Shown: piece after piece, positions 62,479 through 64,000 of the stretch | Layout: the number at the start of each line of letters is the position of its first letter | How positions within the stretch are numbered: position 1 is the stretch's first letter | NCBI GenBank assembly: GCA_016699165.1 | Contig: CP064963.1 | Coordinates: 186,001-250,000 of the forward strand | Length of the DNA: 64,000 nucleotides | DNA from: Candidatus Melainabacteria bacterium | GTDB taxonomy: Bacteria > Cyanobacteriota > Vampirovibrionia > Obscuribacterales > Obscuribacteraceae | Reading direction: 5' to 3' | The notes under the pieces: generated by a model | Databases searched by the model: none | What the model was told of the DNA's origin: nothing | The model's input: the letters and a program-made list of their open reading frames with translations, nothing else | Position numbers and translations under genes: made by a program

Positions 62479-62975
62479 CTAAGCTTTAACTTCGACTGTA
62501 AGCTGGGCTTCGATTTCTTTTTCCATGTCTTGCGGTTTGACGTCAGGGGCAAAACGCTTGAGTACTTTGCCATTGCGGTCAACCAGAAACTTGGTGAAAT
62601 TCCATTTGATTGCTTCAGTTCCAGCAATTCCTGGAGCTTCGCTGGTCAAGAATTTGTAGAGTGGGTGGGCATCTGAGCCGTTTACGTCGATTTTTTCAAA
62701 CATTTGAAATTCGACACCGTAGTTTTTCTGACAAAAGCCCCAATCTCAGTTTCAGAGCCTGGTTCTTGCGAACCGAACTGGTTGCAAGGAAAGCCAAGTA
62801 CTTTTAGCCCGCGCCCGTTGAATTTCTTGTGCAGTTCTTGCAGACCTTCATACTGATTGGTGAAGCCGCATTTGCTGGCTGTATTAACAATAACCAGAAC
62901 TTCGCCTTTGTAAGAACTCAAGTCGAAATCTTTGCCATCGAGTGTTTTGGCGTGAAAATCATAAATGGACGTCAT
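62479..62975 (-). pseudogene. Glutathione peroxidase, broken by a 1-nt deletion
   Basis: Reads MTSIYDFHAKTLDGKDFDLS, NTASKCGFTNQYEGL (catalytic Cys, not Sec) and FPCNQFGSQEPG, then the frame shifts after IGAF; the second part resumes with MFEKIDVNGSDAHPLYKFL and ends with KWNFTKFLVDRNGKVLKRF. Restoring one T in the run TTTT at 62733-62736 (minus strand reading GCTTTT-GTCAG) would give the expected FCQKNYGVEFQMF and a normal ~165-aa enzyme. It is either a recent null mutation or a homopolymer sequencing error. Confidence 0.8.
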
Positions 62976-63035
62976 GACGGTCCTCCAGCAGGGTGTGAAA
63001 GACGAAATGATAGCAGTTCTTAGAAGCTTACAGTG

Positions 63036-63524
63036 TTATTGCGCTAGTCTTGAAATGGCAAGCTTGAAATAAAGCTCGATATCAAGGCGCGAAATGCCGT
63101 TTTGAGTTGGATCTATACCTTCGTTTACCGAGTCGGCAATTTCTTTTTGATTAGTCAACAAAAATGTGACATAAGACTTTTCGCGCATATCTAAATTTGG
63201 GTCGTTGAGCGCGGCGTATAGCTCTTCTGTCTCGATGAAGCCATTGTCGTTAGCGTCAATTTTGTCAAAGGCTTCGTAAGCAAAAAGTCTTATTTGGTCG
63301 AAATTCTGTTGAAGGGGATTGAGTCTTTTCATGCCCTGGGTAGTGGTTGAAGCCCGAGGCGATGGTGGCGGTGCGGGGGCCTTAGACGCCTGCTCAATAG
63401 AGGACAAATCGGAATATTCGTCGATTTTGTCCAGGTCAGCGGTTGTAGGTTTTTTAGCACCCTGCGAAAACCAGACATTCTGGAAATTATCTTCTTTGGA
63501 TAATTTCGGCTTGTTGTTAAACAC
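63036..63524 (-). CDS. EF-hand calcium-binding protein
   Basis: 162 aa. Canonical EF-hand loop DANDNGFIETEE flanked by helices (~residues 92-106). The second half has a weaker related loop (GIDPTQNGISRLDIEL, ~140-155). The N-terminal half is Pro/Ala/Ser-rich and probably disordered. No signal peptide is evident, so it may be cytoplasmic. Confidence 0.75.
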   Translation of the reverse strand: MFNNKPKLSKEDNFQNVWFSQGAKKPTTADLDKIDEYSDLSSIEQASKAPAPPPSPRASTTTQGMKRLNPLQQNFDQIRLFAYEAFDKIDANDNGFIETEELYAALNDPNLDMREKSYVTFLLTNQKEIADSVNEGIDPTQNGISRLDIELYFKLAISRLAQ

Positions 63525-63621
63525 TGACTTTTCCTCATAGCTCCTGGTCTATTATTCCCTAACCAAAGCGCCTTGAAGCCATATATTAACACTGCGTCTC
63601 ATAAGGTGCTGTGATTTACAG

Positions 63622-64000
63622 CTATTTTTCTACTTTTTCTTCGATAAGCGCTGCCGCAAGTGCTTTGGTTAGTCCGTAACGCGAGAGTTCTTCAAACGAT
63701 CTCGTATCGACGATATCGTATTTAGCACCAGCAGATACTAAGTCGTCGTCAAGGGCGCGAAGGACAGGAGAACCAGCAGTGGTATCACCAATAGAAAGAA
63801 ACGTAATCACAATTTCTTTGGGATGTGTCATTTGGTGAGTGGCATCAATTATGGTGTCAGCTATTTCTTGCAATCCGCACTCACCATCAGTCATTACGGC
63901 AATGGCTATAGGTCTTGCTTTTTGTTTTCTCGATTTTTTACTTAGATAATCGCTCAAAATATAATCGAGTGGTCCAGCGATATCTGTTCCACCTTCTGGT
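63622..64000 (-). CDS. von Willebrand factor A domain protein (5' end outside window)
   Basis: The frame is open to the end of the window; reading upstream of the first possible start gives PEGGTDIAGPLDYIL, the MIDAS threonine segment, then IAIAVMTDGECGLQEIADTIID (the Asp strand). So the true N-terminus, with the DxSxS motif, lies beyond base 64000. About 125 residues are visible. VWA proteins bind ligands through a metal site; the partner is unknown. Anything starting at 63957 would lack half the fold. Confidence 0.75.
   Translation of the reverse strand, partial: PEGGTDIAGPLDYILSDYLSKKSRKQKARPIAIAVMTDGECGLQEIADTIIDATHQMTHPKEIVITFLSIGDTTAGSPVLRALDDDLVSAGAKYDIVDTRSFEELSRYGLTKALAAALIEEKVEK

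Overview
The window is a bacterial chromosome segment of moderate GC with dense coding. The many Sec signal peptides, a lipoprotein, exported TPR proteins, a SepF-like division protein, a phytochrome-type kinase next to an Rcp1-like response regulator and a PQQ-type sugar dehydrogenase suggest a non-photosynthetic relative of Cyanobacteria (Vampirovibrionia/'Melainabacteria', Obscuribacterales-like). This placement is an inference from gene content and was not tested by alignment.
Layout. 1-6027 (+): chromosome segregation and division block, smc (5' end outside the window)-scpA-scpB-ispD, then sepF. 6366-11354 (-): a tight operon transcribed dut-dapB-asd-dapA-rnj (dUTPase, lysine/diaminopimelate synthesis, RNase J). 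11355-12474: gene-poor, with a promoter, conserved-looking hairpins and a terminator that together outline an unidentified structured RNA of about 205 nt. 12475-12550: tRNA-Thr(CGT).
12534-24695: a 12.2-kb integrative element inserted at the 3' end of that tRNA gene, bounded by an 18-bp direct repeat. It carries a tyrosine integrase with an unusual N-terminal zinc-finger region, an excisionase-like HTH protein, two small ORFs, a CHC2/Toprim primase, a D5/VapE-like ATPase, an AlbA_2 (Schlafen-type) protein, a small membrane coiled-coil protein, a SIR2-like NADase candidate, a serine resolvase, an orphan recombinase domain, a TraB/ChaN-like protein and a secreted protein. There are no capsid, tail or terminase genes, so it resembles a phage satellite or replicative island with defence-type cargo. 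Clusters of a 9-bp iteron (GTATCGACG) occur in opposite orientation at 12.72 kb and 22.2 kb, the latter next to an AT-rich stretch that could be the element's origin.
24849-28791: just outside the element lie a GNAT/ribbon-helix-helix toxin-antitoxin pair with a palindromic operator, then a membrane protein followed by an exported caspase-like (C14) protein. 28810-44223: exported TPR protein with type II NADH dehydrogenase, M23 peptidase, a nucleoside hydrolase-like protein with an altered metal motif, a Ser/Thr kinase flanked by two Gly/Pro-tailed exported proteins, alpha/beta hydrolase, YCII protein, lipoprotein, TraB/GumN protein and a SAM-hydroxide adenosyltransferase. 44211-55378: sugar dehydrogenase, several small exported proteins, Spy-like and MarR proteins, mscS-TPR operon, GNAT and SMI1/KNR4 proteins, glycine-zipper and zinc-ribbon proteins. 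55448-64000: hybrid kinase and a response regulator fused to LRV repeats, a metallophosphoesterase, a bacterial PH protein, a membrane protein with a ribosomal L7/L12-type C-terminal domain, a frameshifted glutathione peroxidase, an EF-hand protein and the 3' part of a von Willebrand A protein.
Convergent genes repeatedly abut or overlap at their 3' ends, leaving no room for terminators.
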